64,000 nucleotides of DNA. Source: Pseudomonas sp. CAN1 (GTDB taxonomy: Bacteria; Pseudomonadota; Gammaproteobacteria; Pseudomonadales; Pseudomonadaceae). Shown here piece by piece: positions 53,157 to 62,166 of this stretch. Position numbers and translations under genes: made by a program. Position 1 is the first letter of the stretch, and every line of letters begins with the position of its first letter. The notes below the pieces were generated by a model. It had not been told where the DNA came from, ran no database searches, and was given only the letters and a program-made list of their open reading frames with translations. The stretch spans positions 1 through 64,000 of the forward strand of contig NZ_JASMRU010000011.1 of NCBI RefSeq assembly GCF_030462585.1. The letters run 5' to 3'.

Positions 53157-55018
53157 AAAGCCCCCGCCGCGCCGCGCTCTGCGCCGGCCTGTTGCTGGGA
53201 CTGCTGGGCAGTGCGCAGGCCGCGCCGCAGCACGCCATCACCCTGTATGACGAGGCGCCGAAATACCCGGCGAACTTCAAGCACTTCGACTTCGTCAACG
53301 CCGATGCGCCCAAGGGCGGCACCCTGCGCCTCTCCGACTTCGGCGGCTTCGACAGCCTCAACCCGTTCATCGCCAAGGGCAACTCCGCGCCGCAGATCAA
53401 CCTGATCTACGACACCCTGACCTTCCACTCCCTCGACGAGCCCTTCACCGAATACGGCCTGCTCGCCGAGAAGATCGAGAAGGACCCGGAGCATCGCTTC
53501 GTCCGCTACTACCTGCGCCCCGAGGCACGCTTCCAGGACGGCACGCCGGTCACCGCCGAAGACGTCGTATTCACCTTCGAGACCCTGATGAAGGACGGCG
53601 ACCCGATGTACCGCAACTACTACGCGGACGTCGACAAGGTGGTGGCCGAGGACAAGCTCCGCGTGCGCTTCGACTTCAAGCACGGCGACAACCGCGAGCT
53701 GCCGCTGATCCTTGGCCAGCTGTCGATCCTGCCCAAGCACTGGTGGGCCAGCCGCGACTTCAACAAGACCAACATGGAGCCGCCGCTGGGCAGCGGCCCC
53801 TATCGCATCGCCAAGGTCGAGGCCGGTCGCTCGATCCGCTACGAGAAGGTCAAGGACTGGTGGGGCGACAAGCTGCCGGTGAACCGCGGCTTCAACAACT
53901 TCGACGCCGTGGTGGTGGAGTCCTACCGCGACCTCACCGTCGCCCTGGAAGCCTTCAAGGCCGGGCAGTTCGACTTCAACGACGAGCGCATCGCGAAGAA
54001 CTGGGCGACTGCCTACGACTCGCCCGCCGTGCGCGACGGCCGCATCGTCCGCGAGGAACCGGTGAACGGCAACCCCTGGGGCATGCAGGCCTACGCCTTC
54101 AACATCCGCCGCCCGGTGTTCCAGGACCCGCGCGTGCGCGAGGCGATCAGCAACCTGTTCGACTTCGAGTGGACCAACAAGCAGCTGTTCTTCGGTTCCT
54201 ACCTGCGCGACGGCAGCTACTTCGAGAACTCCGAGATGGCCGCCAAGCAGCTGCCCGACGAGCAGGAACTGAAAATCCTCGAACCACTGCGCGACAAGCT
54301 GCCGCCGGAAGTCTTCACCCAGGTCTACGTGCCGCCCACCAGCGACGGAAGCGGCATCATCCGCGAGCAGAAGCGCAAGGCCTACCAGTTGCTGCTGGAG
54401 GCCGGCTACAAGATCGAGAACGACAAGATGGTCGGCCCAGACGGCAAGCAGCTGAGCTTCGAGTTCATGCTCGCCCAGGCCGACTTCGAGCGCGTGCTGC
54501 TGCCCTTCAAGCGCAACCTCGCGGAGCTGGGCATCGACATGCAGCTGCGCCGCGTCGACGTCTCGCAGTACATCAACCGCCTGCGCTCGCGGGACTACGA
54601 CATGATCGTCAGCAGCTGGCCGCAGTCCAGCTCGCCAGGCAACGAACAGCGCGAGTTCTGGCACTCCAGCAGCGCCGACAAGCCCGGCAGCCGCAACTTC
54701 ATCGGCCTGCGCGACCCCGGCGTCGACGCCCTGGTGGAGGGCCTGATCAACGCCGACTCCCGCGAAAGCCTGGTGCGCCACGCCCGCGCCCTCGACCGCG
54801 CACTGCTCTGGGGCCACTACGTGGTGCCCAACTGGTACCTGGGCAACTGGCGCATCGCCTACTGGAACCGCATCGCCCACCCGGAAAAACTGCCGCCCTA
54901 CAGCTATGCCCTGCAGACCTGGTGGCAGGCCCGCGACAAGGCGGTGCCGACCAAGGCGGACGCCAAGGCCGCCAGCGAAACGCCGGCTGACGGCGCCGTC
55001 GTCCAAGGGGCCCAGTAA
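53153..55018 (+). CDS. nppA2: Peptide ABC transporter substrate-binding protein 2
   Basis: A 621-residue paralogue of the preceding gene, with its own signal peptide ([19 protein letters not shown]) and the same landmarks ([39 protein letters not shown]). The order of blocks is collinear along the whole length, showing tandem duplication followed by divergence. The tail ([20 protein letters not shown]) is a unique low-complexity extension. The start overlaps the previous stop (ATGA), and its stop overlaps the permease start (TAATG), so the genes are translationally coupled. Confidence 0.88.
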   Translation: MKSPRRAALCAGLLLGLLGSAQAAPQHAITLYDEAPKYPANFKHFDFVNADAPKGGTLRLSDFGGFDSLNPFIAKGNSAPQINLIYDTLTFHSLDEPFTEYGLLAEKIEKDPEHRFVRYYLRPEARFQDGTPVTAEDVVFTFETLMKDGDPMYRNYYADVDKVVAEDKLRVRFDFKHGDNRELPLILGQLSILPKHWWASRDFNKTNMEPPLGSGPYRIAKVEAGRSIRYEKVKDWWGDKLPVNRGFNNFDAVVVESYRDLTVALEAFKAGQFDFNDERIAKNWATAYDSPAVRDGRIVREEPVNGNPWGMQAYAFNIRRPVFQDPRVREAISNLFDFEWTNKQLFFGSYLRDGSYFENSEMAAKQLPDEQELKILEPLRDKLPPEVFTQVYVPPTSDGSGIIREQKRKAYQLLLEAGYKIENDKMVGPDGKQLSFEFMLAQADFERVLLPFKRNLAELGIDMQLRRVDVSQYINRLRSRDYDMIVSSWPQSSSPGNEQREFWHSSSADKPGSRNFIGLRDPGVDALVEGLINADSRESLVRHARALDRALLWGHYVVPNWYLGNWRIAYWNRIAHPEKLPPYSYALQTWWQARDKAVPTKADAKAASETPADGAVVQGAQ

Positions 55019-56100
55019 TGCTGGCCTACATCCTGCGGCGCCTGCTGCTGATCATCCCCACCCTGTTCGGCATCCTGCTGATCAACTTCATCATCATCCA
55101 GGCCGCCCCCGGCGGCCCGGTGGAGCAGATGATCGCCAAGCTGGAAGGCTTCGACGCCGCCAGCGGCGGCGCCACCGGGCGCATCTCCGGCGGCGGCGGT
55201 GAAGTTGCCGCGGCCGGCACCCACTACCGCGGCGCCCAGGGCCTGGACCCGGAACTGGTGAAGGAAATCGAGCGCATGTACGGCTTCGACAAGCCGGCGC
55301 CCGAGCGCTTCTGGATCATGCTGAAGAATTACGTGCACCTGGACTTCGGCCAGAGCTTCTTCCGCGACGCCAAGGTCACCGACCTGATCGTCGAGAAGCT
55401 GCCGGTCTCCATCTCCCTCGGGCTATGGAGCACGCTGATCATGTACCTGGTGTCGATCCCCCTGGGCATCGCCAAGGCGGTGCGCCACGGCAGCCACTTC
55501 GACGTCTGGACCAGCTCTGCGATCATCGTCGGCTACGCCATCCCCGCCTTCCTATTCGCCATCCTGCTGGTGGTGCTGTTCGCCGGCGGCAGCTACTGGG
55601 ACTGGTTCCCGCTAAGGGGACTGACCTCCAATAACTTCGACGAGCTGACCTGGGCCGGCAAGGTCCGCGACTACTTCTGGCACCTGGCGCTGCCCATCAC
55701 GGCGCTGGTGATCGGCAACTTCGCCACCATCACCCTGCTGACCAAGAACAGCTTCCTCGACGAGATCGGCAAGCAGTACGTGGTCACCGCCCGCGCCAAG
55801 GGCCTGACCGAGCGCCGCGTGCTCTACGGCCACGTGTTCCGCAACGCCATGCTGCTGATCATCGCCGGCCTGCCCTCGGCCCTGCTGGGCATCTTCTTCA
55901 CCGGCTCGCTGCTGATCGAGGTGATCTTCTCCCTCGACGGCCTGGGCCTGCTCAGCTTCGAGGCGGCACTGAACCGCGACTACCCGGTGGTGTTCGGCAC
56001 GCTGTTCATCTTCACCCTGTTCGGCCTGATCATGAAGCTGGTCAGCGACGTCCTCTACACGCTGGTCGATCCGCGCATCGACTTCGAGAACCGGGAGTAA
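55018..56100 (+). CDS. nppB: Peptide ABC transporter permease 1 (YejB-like)
   Basis: A 360-residue inner-membrane permease with an N-terminal helix ([20 protein letters not shown]), a long first periplasmic loop, and five further helices. The EAA-type loop that touches the ATPase is visible as [20 protein letters not shown] followed by HVFRNA. The loop insert ([20 protein letters not shown]) is glycine-rich, as in YejB relatives. The one-base start/stop overlap with nppA2 argues for coupled translation. Confidence 0.9.
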   Translation: MLAYILRRLLLIIPTLFGILLINFIIIQAAPGGPVEQMIAKLEGFDAASGGATGRISGGGGEVAAAGTHYRGAQGLDPELVKEIERMYGFDKPAPERFWIMLKNYVHLDFGQSFFRDAKVTDLIVEKLPVSISLGLWSTLIMYLVSIPLGIAKAVRHGSHFDVWTSSAIIVGYAIPAFLFAILLVVLFAGGSYWDWFPLRGLTSNNFDELTWAGKVRDYFWHLALPITALVIGNFATITLLTKNSFLDEIGKQYVVTARAKGLTERRVLYGHVFRNAMLLIIAGLPSALLGIFFTGSLLIEVIFSLDGLGLLSFEAALNRDYPVVFGTLFIFTLFGLIMKLVSDVLYTLVDPRIDFENRE

Positions 56101-56104
56101 TCCG

Positions 56105-57124
56105 ATGCGCCTGTCTCCCATCAATCAGCGCCGCTGGGCGCGCTTCAAGGCCAACAAGCGTGGCTGGTGGTCGCTCTGGCTGTTCCTCACGCTGTTCATC
56201 CTGAGCCTGGGCGCCGAGCTGATCGCCAACGACAAGCCACTGGCGATCCGCTACGACGGCGAATGGTACTTCCCGGTGGTCAAGCGCTACCCGGAAACCG
56301 CCTTCGGCGGCGAGTTCCCCATGGAAGCGAACTACAAGAGCCCGTACATGCGCGAGCAGATCGCGCAGAAGAACGGCTGGATCCTCTGGCCGCCGATCGC
56401 CTACAGCTTCGACACCATCAACTACGACCTTCGGGTGCCGGCACCCTCGGCGCCCACCGCGGAAAACTGGCTGGGTACTGACGACCAGGCCCGCGACGTC
56501 ATGGCGCGGGTGATCTACGGCTTCCGCGTGTCCGTGCTGTTCGCCCTGATCCTCACCGTGCTCAGCTCCATCGTCGGCGTCGTCGTCGGTGCGCTGCAGG
56601 GTTTCTACGGCGGCTGGGTGGACCTGCTCGGCCAGCGCTTCCTGGAAATCTGGTCGGGCCTGCCGGTGCTCTACCTGCTGATCATCCTCGCCAGCTTCGT
56701 GCAGCCGAGCTTCTGGTGGCTGCTGGGGATCATGCTGCTGTTCTCCTGGATGAGCCTGGTGGACGTGGTGCGCGCCGAGTTCCTCCGTGGCCGCAACCTG
56801 GAGTACGTGCGCGCCGCGCGCGCCCTGGGCATGCGCAACGGGGCGATCATGTTCCGCCACATCCTGCCCAACGCGATGATCTCCACCCTGACCTTCATGC
56901 CCTTCATCCTCACCGGCGCGATCGGCACCCTGACCTCCCTGGACTTCCTCGGCTTCGGCCTGCCCGCCGGCGCGCCGTCGCTGGGCGAGCTGGTCGCCCA
57001 GGGCAAGTCCAACCTGCAGGCGCCCTGGCTGGGCATCACCGCGTTCGTGGTACTGGCCGTGATGCTGAGCCTGCTGGTGTTCATCGGCGAAGCCGCCCGC
57101 GATGCCTTCGACCCGAGGAAGTGA
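56105..57124 (+). CDS. nppC: Peptide ABC transporter permease 2 (YejE-like)
   Basis: A 339-residue permease, partner of the preceding one. It starts with the DUF-type leader MRLSPINQRRWARFKANKRG and one helix, then the characteristic YejE motif NWLGTDDQARDVMARVIYGF before the core helices. The ATPase-contact loop is EYVRAARALGMRNGAIMFRH. Length normal. Four bases separate it from nppB and one base from nppD. Confidence 0.9.
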   Translation: MRLSPINQRRWARFKANKRGWWSLWLFLTLFILSLGAELIANDKPLAIRYDGEWYFPVVKRYPETAFGGEFPMEANYKSPYMREQIAQKNGWILWPPIAYSFDTINYDLRVPAPSAPTAENWLGTDDQARDVMARVIYGFRVSVLFALILTVLSSIVGVVVGALQGFYGGWVDLLGQRFLEIWSGLPVLYLLIILASFVQPSFWWLLGIMLLFSWMSLVDVVRAEFLRGRNLEYVRAARALGMRNGAIMFRHILPNAMISTLTFMPFILTGAIGTLTSLDFLGFGLPAGAPSLGELVAQGKSNLQAPWLGITAFVVLAVMLSLLVFIGEAARDAFDPRK

Positions 57125-57125
57125 C

Positions 57126-58736
57126 ATGAACCAGAACGAGAACCTCATCGAAGTCCGCGACCTGTCCGTCGATTTCCTCTGCGGCGACGAACAGGTGCGC
57201 GCGGTGGAACACATCAGCTTCGACATCCGCAAGGGCGAGACCCTGGCGTTGGTCGGCGAAAGCGGCTCGGGCAAGTCGGTGACCGCGCACTCCATCCTGC
57301 GCCTGCTGCCCTACCCTACCGCCAGCCATCCCTCCGGCAGCATCCAGTACGCCGGCAAGGACCTGCTCAAGCTGCCCGAGCGCAAACTGCGCGGCATCCG
57401 CGGCAACCGCATCGCCATGGTGTTCCAGGAACCCATGACCTCGCTGAACCCGCTGCACACCATCGAGAAGCAGATCGGCGAAGTGCTCGCCCTGCACAAG
57501 GGCATGAGCGGCAACCAGGCCCGTGCGCGAACCCTCGAGCTGCTGGAACTGGTCGGCATCCCCAACCCGGCGTCGCGCCTCAAGGCCTACCCGCACGAGC
57601 TTTCTGGCGGCCAGCGGCAGCGGGTGATGATCGCCATGGCGCTGGCCTGCGAGCCGGAGCTGCTGATCGCCGACGAACCGACCACGGCACTGGACGTCAC
57701 CGTGCAGCTGAAGATCCTCGACCTGCTGCGCGAACTGCAGCAGCGCCTGGGCATGGCCCTGCTGCTGATCACCCACGATCTCAATCTGGTCCGGCGCATC
57801 GCCCACCGCGTCTGCGTGATGAAACGTGGCTGCATCGTCGAGCAGGCCGATTGCGAGACCCTCTTCGCGGCCCCACAGCACCCCTACACGCGCGAATTGC
57901 TCGGCGCCGAGCCCAGTGGCACCCCTGCGCAGAACGAGCCAGGAGCGCCGCTGCTGGAGGTCGACAACCTGCGGGTGTGGTTCCCGATCAAGAAAGGCGT
58001 GTTCCGCAAGACCGTCGACCACGTCAAGGCAGTGGACGGCATCGACTTCAGCCTGCCGCGCGGCCAGACCCTGGGCATCGTCGGCGAGAGCGGCTCGGGC
58101 AAGTCGACCCTGGGCCTGGCGATCCTGCGGCTGATCAGCAGCCAGGGCGGCATCCGCTTCGAGGGCCAGGCCATCGAAGGCATGAACCAGGCGGAGGTCA
58201 GGCCGCTGCGCCGCGAAATGCAGGTGGTCTTCCAGGACCCGTTCGGCAGCCTCAGCCCGCGCATGTCGGTGGGCCAGATCGTCGGCGAGGGCCTGGAAAT
58301 CCATGGCATGGGCACCGCGGAGGAACGTGAGCAAGCGATCATCGCAGCGCTCAGGGAAGTCGGGCTCGACCCGGACACCCGCCACCGCTACCCCCACGAG
58401 TTCTCCGGCGGCCAGCGGCAGCGCATCGCCATCGCTCGCGCGCTGGTGCTCAAGCCGGCGCTGATCCTGCTGGACGAACCGACCTCGGCACTGGATCGCA
58501 CTGTGCAGCGCCAGGTCGTCGAACTGCTGCGCGGCCTTCAGGCCAAGTACAACCTGACCTACCTGTTCATCAGCCACGACCTGGCAGTGGTCAAAGCCCT
58601 CAGCCACCAGTTGATGGTGATCCGCCATGGCAAGGTCGTCGAACAGGGCATGGCCGAGGACGTCTTTGCCGCACCTCAGCATGCGTACACCCAGCAACTG
58701 CTGGAGGCGGCCTTCCTGGCGCCAGCAGAGGCCTGA
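57126..58736 (+). CDS. nppD: Peptide ABC transporter ATP-binding protein (double domain)
   Basis: A 536-residue protein with two complete ABC ATPase domains in one chain (YejF-like). Walker A appears as GESGSGKS in each half. The signature motif is [12 protein letters not shown] in the first half and [12 protein letters not shown] in the second, and the Walker B segments are [12 protein letters not shown] and [12 protein letters not shown]. Both domains look active. The start at 57126 ([13 protein letters not shown]) follows nppC by one base; an upstream ATG at 57102 lies inside nppC. Last gene of the operon; fabI begins 18 bp later. Confidence 0.93.
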   Translation: MNQNENLIEVRDLSVDFLCGDEQVRAVEHISFDIRKGETLALVGESGSGKSVTAHSILRLLPYPTASHPSGSIQYAGKDLLKLPERKLRGIRGNRIAMVFQEPMTSLNPLHTIEKQIGEVLALHKGMSGNQARARTLELLELVGIPNPASRLKAYPHELSGGQRQRVMIAMALACEPELLIADEPTTALDVTVQLKILDLLRELQQRLGMALLLITHDLNLVRRIAHRVCVMKRGCIVEQADCETLFAAPQHPYTRELLGAEPSGTPAQNEPGAPLLEVDNLRVWFPIKKGVFRKTVDHVKAVDGIDFSLPRGQTLGIVGESGSGKSTLGLAILRLISSQGGIRFEGQAIEGMNQAEVRPLRREMQVVFQDPFGSLSPRMSVGQIVGEGLEIHGMGTAEEREQAIIAALREVGLDPDTRHRYPHEFSGGQRQRIAIARALVLKPALILLDEPTSALDRTVQRQVVELLRGLQAKYNLTYLFISHDLAVVKALSHQLMVIRHGKVVEQGMAEDVFAAPQHAYTQQLLEAAFLAPAEA

Positions 58737-58754
58737 CTCGATCAAGGAATGACC

Positions 58755-59552
58755 ATGGGTTTTCTCACCGGCAAGCGCGTTCTCATCGTCGGCGTCGCCA
58801 GCAAGCTGTCCATCGCCTCCGGCATCGCCGCGGCGATGCACCGCGAAGGCGCGGAGCTGGCCTTCACCTACCAGAACGACAAGCTCAAGGGTCGCGTCGA
58901 GGAATTCGCCGCTGGCTGGGGCTCCCGCGCCGAGCTGTGCTTTCCCTGCGACGTGGCCAGCGATGCGGATATCGAAGCCGTGTTCGCCGCGCTGGCGAAG
59001 CAGTGGGACGGCCTGGACTGCATCGTTCACTCGGTGGGCTTCGCGCCAGGCGACCAGCTCGACGGCGATTTCACCGAAGTCACCACCCGCGACGGCTTCC
59101 GCATCGCCCACGACATCAGCGCCTACAGCTTCGTTGCCCTGGCCAAGGCCGGCCGCGAGTTGATGCGCGGCCGCAATGGCAGCCTGCTGACGCTCTCCTA
59201 CCTGGGCGCCGAACGCACCCTGCCCAACTACAACGTCATGGGCATGGCCAAGGCCAGCCTGGAGGCCGGCGTGCGCTACCTGGCCGGCAGCCTCGGCGCG
59301 GAAGGCACCCGTGTGAACGCCATCTCCGCCGGGCCGATTCGCACCCTGGCGGCATCAGGCATCAAGAGCTTCCGCAAGATGCTTGCAGCCAGCGAACGGC
59401 AGACGCCGCTGCGGCGCAACGTCACCATCGAGGAAGTCGGCAACGCCGGCGCCTTCCTCTGCTCGGACCTGGCCAGCGGCATCAGCGGCGAAATCCTCTA
59501 TGTCGACGGCGGCTTCAACACCACCGCCATGGGCCCGCTGGGCGACGACTGA
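58755..59552 (+). CDS. fabI: Enoyl-ACP reductase (NADH), FabI
   Basis: A 265-residue SDR-type enzyme that performs the last reduction in each round of type II fatty acid synthesis, the target of triclosan. Motifs: [20 protein letters not shown] at the N-terminus, the active-site [14 protein letters not shown] with YxxxxxxK, and [16 protein letters not shown]. The protein is almost identical to P. aeruginosa FabI as I remember it. The start MGFLTGKRV was chosen over the ATG two codons upstream. It follows nppD closely and may be partly co-transcribed with it. Confidence 0.97.
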   Translation: MGFLTGKRVLIVGVASKLSIASGIAAAMHREGAELAFTYQNDKLKGRVEEFAAGWGSRAELCFPCDVASDADIEAVFAALAKQWDGLDCIVHSVGFAPGDQLDGDFTEVTTRDGFRIAHDISAYSFVALAKAGRELMRGRNGSLLTLSYLGAERTLPNYNVMGMAKASLEAGVRYLAGSLGAEGTRVNAISAGPIRTLAASGIKSFRKMLAASERQTPLRRNVTIEEVGNAGAFLCSDLASGISGEILYVDGGFNTTAMGPLGDD

Positions 59553-59566
59553 GGCTTTCTACAGGC

Positions 59567-59600
59567 AAAGAAAAAGGCCGCTGATGCGGCCTTTTTCTTT
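59567..59600 (+). terminator. Terminator of fabI
   Basis: AAAGAAAAAGGCCGC (59567-59581) and GCGGCCTTTTTCTTT (59586-59600) form a 15-bp perfect stem with a 4-base loop. It can work on both strands. Confidence 0.95.
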
Positions 59601-59614
59601 TGCGGATAAAACGC

Positions 59615-59632
59615 GGGCCGCTTGCGCGGCCC
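59615..59632 (-). terminator. Terminator of ppiD
   Basis: GGGCCGC (59615-59621) and GCGGCCC (59626-59632); read on the minus strand it is followed by GCGTTTTATCC. It ends 9 bp past the ppiD stop. Confidence 0.75.
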
Positions 59633-59640
59633 CGTCTCTA

Positions 59641-61530
59641 TCACTTCTTGGCGTCGTCGAATTTCTCGATCTTCGCCTGGTCCTGCAGGTAACGGCGGAA
59701 CGCAGTGAAGTCGTCCGAACCGATGCGCGAGGCGAGGAAGCGCTTGTACATGGCCTTCTCTTCCTCGGTCGGCTTGGCTTCCGGCTCGCTCACGCCGCTG
59801 AGCTTGATCAGCACGAAGTCGCCGTTCTGCAGCGCGACACCACCCAGGCTGGGCTTGTCGGCGCTTTCCGGGCGGGCCATGCGGAACGCGCTCTGCAGCA
59901 CGACCGGATCAACGCCTTCCTGACCACGGGCAGCCGCTTCCACGACTTTCCACTGCTGGCCTTCCTGGGCCTGGGTCAGCGGCGTCTTGCCGTCGCGCAG
60001 GCTGGCCAGCAGGGCTTCGCCGCGAGTCTTGGCATCGGCGGCAGCGTGTTCGACCTGCAGACGCTTGAGGATATCGGCACTTACCTGCTCCAGGGTTTCC
60101 TGCTCAGGCTTGTGGTGCTCCTTCACGCGCAGCACGACCACGGTGTCCGGGTCCAGCTCGATGGCGCCGCTGTTGGCGGCCTCTTCCAGCACTTCCGGGC
60201 TGAAGGCAGCCTGGAGAACCTGACGGTTGGCGGTGATGCCTTCGCCGCCTTCGCGACCGAACGGCTTGCTGGTCTGCACCTTCAGGCCCATGTCCTGAGC
60301 CGGCTGGCCCAGATCGGCAGCCTCGTAGGCGGAGCTTTCCAGCTGCTTGGTGGCATCGACGAAGCGCTGCTCGACCAGCTCGGCCTTCACTTCGCGCTCG
60401 AGCTTGGGCTTCAGGCTGTCGAAGGTCGGAACCTCGGGAGCCTCGACGCCCAGCAGCTTGACCAGGTGCCAGCCGTAGGTGGTCTTCACCGGGGCGGAAA
60501 CCTCGCCCTTCTTCAGCGCGTAGAGCGCCTCTTCGAAGGCCGGGTCATAGACACCGCGACCAGCATAACCCAGGTCACCACCGTTGGCGGCAGAGCCGGT
60601 GTCGTTGGACAGCTCCTTGGCCAGCTTGGCGAAGTCTTCACCCTTGTCCAGGCGCGCCTTGATCTCGTCGATCTTGGCCTTGGCCTGCTGATCGTTCTGC
60701 TTGTCGTTCACCTCGATCAGGATGTGCGCGGCGTCGCGCTGCTCGGCCAGGCCGGCGATTTCCTTCTGATAGAGGGCGTCCAGGTCTTCCTTCTTCACTT
60801 CAACCTGGTCGAAGAACGCCGATTTCTTCAGCTCCACGTAGTCGATGGTGACCTGCTCGGGCGTCATGAACTCGGTGCTGTGGGCGTCGTAGTACGCCTT
60901 GATCTCGCTGTCCTCGACCTTGCTCTTGGCCGGATCGGCCTTGAGGGTCAGGGTGGAGAAGTCACGGGTCTGCTTTTCCAGGCGGGCGAAGGCGGTCAGC
61001 TCGTCGTCGGTGACGAAGCCGGTACCGGCGATGCCGGCGCGCAGCTGGCCGATCAGCATTTCCTCGCCGAACATGCGGCGGAACTGCATGCGGTCATAGC
61101 CCATCTGGCGGATGACCTGGTCGAAGCGGTCAGCGCTGAACTTGCCTTCCACCTGGAACTCGGGAGTCGCCAGGATCAGTTGGTCCAGGGCCTGCTGGGA
61201 GAAGGCGAACTTGTCGTTCTGCGCGGCCTGCAGGATCAGCTTGCGCTCGATCAGCGACTTCAGCGCGGCTTCCTTGAGCAGCTTGTCGTCGAGCATCGAA
61301 GCATCGAAGTCCTTGCCCAGGCGCTGCATCAGCTGGCGACGCTGCATGTCTGCGGCCTGTTGCAGCTCCGGCAGGCCGATGTCGTCACCGTTGACCTGAG
61401 CGGCAACGTTTTCGTGGTGGGTTGCGCGAATGATCTGATCGAACCCGGTCAAAGCCATGAGGACAACGATCACGCCCAGGATGGTCTTGGTGATCCAGCC
61501 TTGGGAATTGTCCCTGATGTTTTGCAGCAT
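59641..61530 (-). CDS. ppiD: Periplasmic chaperone/peptidyl-prolyl isomerase-like PpiD
   Basis: A 629-residue inner-membrane-anchored chaperone. The N-terminal helix (ITKTILGVIVVLMALTGFDQ) holds it facing the periplasm near the Sec translocon. A SurA-like helical region follows. The parvulin (PPIC) domain lies around 240-350 (YAGRGVYDPAFEEALYALKK, GEVSAPVKTTYGWHLVKLLG). PpiD assists newly exported proteins. The ATG at 61530 (MLQNIRDNSQGW) was preferred to one 11 codons upstream as the family start. It is downstream of hupB on the same strand, the conserved lon-hupB-ppiD order. Confidence 0.95.
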   Translation of the reverse strand: MLQNIRDNSQGWITKTILGVIVVLMALTGFDQIIRATHHENVAAQVNGDDIGLPELQQAADMQRRQLMQRLGKDFDASMLDDKLLKEAALKSLIERKLILQAAQNDKFAFSQQALDQLILATPEFQVEGKFSADRFDQVIRQMGYDRMQFRRMFGEEMLIGQLRAGIAGTGFVTDDELTAFARLEKQTRDFSTLTLKADPAKSKVEDSEIKAYYDAHSTEFMTPEQVTIDYVELKKSAFFDQVEVKKEDLDALYQKEIAGLAEQRDAAHILIEVNDKQNDQQAKAKIDEIKARLDKGEDFAKLAKELSNDTGSAANGGDLGYAGRGVYDPAFEEALYALKKGEVSAPVKTTYGWHLVKLLGVEAPEVPTFDSLKPKLEREVKAELVEQRFVDATKQLESSAYEAADLGQPAQDMGLKVQTSKPFGREGGEGITANRQVLQAAFSPEVLEEAANSGAIELDPDTVVVLRVKEHHKPEQETLEQVSADILKRLQVEHAAADAKTRGEALLASLRDGKTPLTQAQEGQQWKVVEAAARGQEGVDPVVLQSAFRMARPESADKPSLGGVALQNGDFVLIKLSGVSEPEAKPTEEEKAMYKRFLASRIGSDDFTAFRRYLQDQAKIEKFDDAKK

Positions 61531-61598
61531 GCGGCCCCCGACGCGGACACGGCTCACCGTCAATGGCGGCGCGGCGTGGAAAAAAGGCGGATATAAGA

Positions 61599-61622
61599 AA
61601 GGCGCATCCGAGGATGCGCCTT
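61599..61622 (-). terminator. Hairpin between hupB and ppiD
   Basis: AAGGCGCATCC (61599-61609) and GGATGCGCCTT (61612-61622) form an 11-bp stem; on the minus strand it is followed by TCTTATAT. It would end hupB transcripts, or the tRNA-like RNA just upstream. Confidence 0.8.
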
Positions 61623-61630
61623 CTCGTAAC

Positions 61631-61705
61631 TGGTGGAGCTTGCGGGCATTGAGCCCGTGACCCCTGATGATTCCAACCGACCTACGCCAGCCGGGTCATC
61701 GCTCC
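61631..61705 (-). ncRNA. tRNA-like sequence, degenerate (possible tRNA pseudogene)
   Basis: A 75-base stretch on the minus strand begins GGAGC and ends GCTCCACCA, so a 5-bp acceptor stem with encoded CCA can form. T8, a D-arm-like GACC/GGTC with the GG pair in the loop, and a T-arm with CTCAATG loop (TCAA of the consensus kept) are present. The acceptor base pairs 6-7 do not match and the anticodon stem cannot be drawn; the base at 33 is G rather than T. A working tRNA is unlikely. It could be a relic or part of a structured 3' end. Confidence 0.4.
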
Positions 61706-61757
61706 GTGACCGGCCCAACCGAAGTTGAACCGGTCCAGGTCAAGTCCAAAAAGACGC

Positions 61758-62030
61758 TTAGTTGACAGCGTCCTTGAGGGCTTTACCGGCCTTGAAGCCC
61801 GGGATCTTAGCAGCAGCGATCTTGATCGGCTTGCCGGTTTGCGGGTTGCGACCGGTGCGAGCAGCGCGCTCTTTGACAGCGAAGGTGCCGAAGCCTACCA
61901 GTACGACGGAGTCACCAGCCTTCAGGGCGCCAGTTACGGACTCGATCACCGCGTCCAGAGCGCGACCGGCAACAGCTTTCGGGATATCAGCAGATGCGGC
62001 GATAGCATCGATCAGTTCCGACTTGTTCAC
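61758..62030 (-). CDS. hupB: DNA-binding protein HU-beta
   Basis: A 90-residue nucleoid protein. The DNA-binding arms are marked by [20 protein letters not shown] and [20 protein letters not shown]. It bends and packs DNA and helps replication, recombination and gene expression. Length, start ([20 protein letters not shown]) and position downstream of lon match Pseudomonas HupB. A consensus sigma-70 promoter lies directly upstream, so it is strongly expressed on its own. Confidence 0.98.
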   Translation of the reverse strand: MNKSELIDAIAASADIPKAVAGRALDAVIESVTGALKAGDSVVLVGFGTFAVKERAARTGRNPQTGKPIKIAAAKIPGFKAGKALKDAVN

Positions 62031-62123
62031 TCTAAGTCCCCTTATTTCTGTTGAGTATGTTTCTATGTGTTAGGTGTAAGCAAAAGCAGGTGTTGGTTTG
62101 CCATCTGACAAAGCAAGTGCCGC

Positions 62124-62153
62124 TTTATAACAAGGGCTCAAAAACAGTGTCAA
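62124..62153 (-). promoter_or_regulatory. Sigma-70 promoter of hupB
   Basis: Read on the minus strand, TTGACA (62148-62153), an 18-bp spacer and TATAAA (62124-62129). A 17-bp spacing to TTATAA is equally possible. About 94 bp upstream of the hupB start, just beyond the lon stop. Confidence 0.8.
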
Positions 62154-62166
62154 GAAAGCCCCCCAA

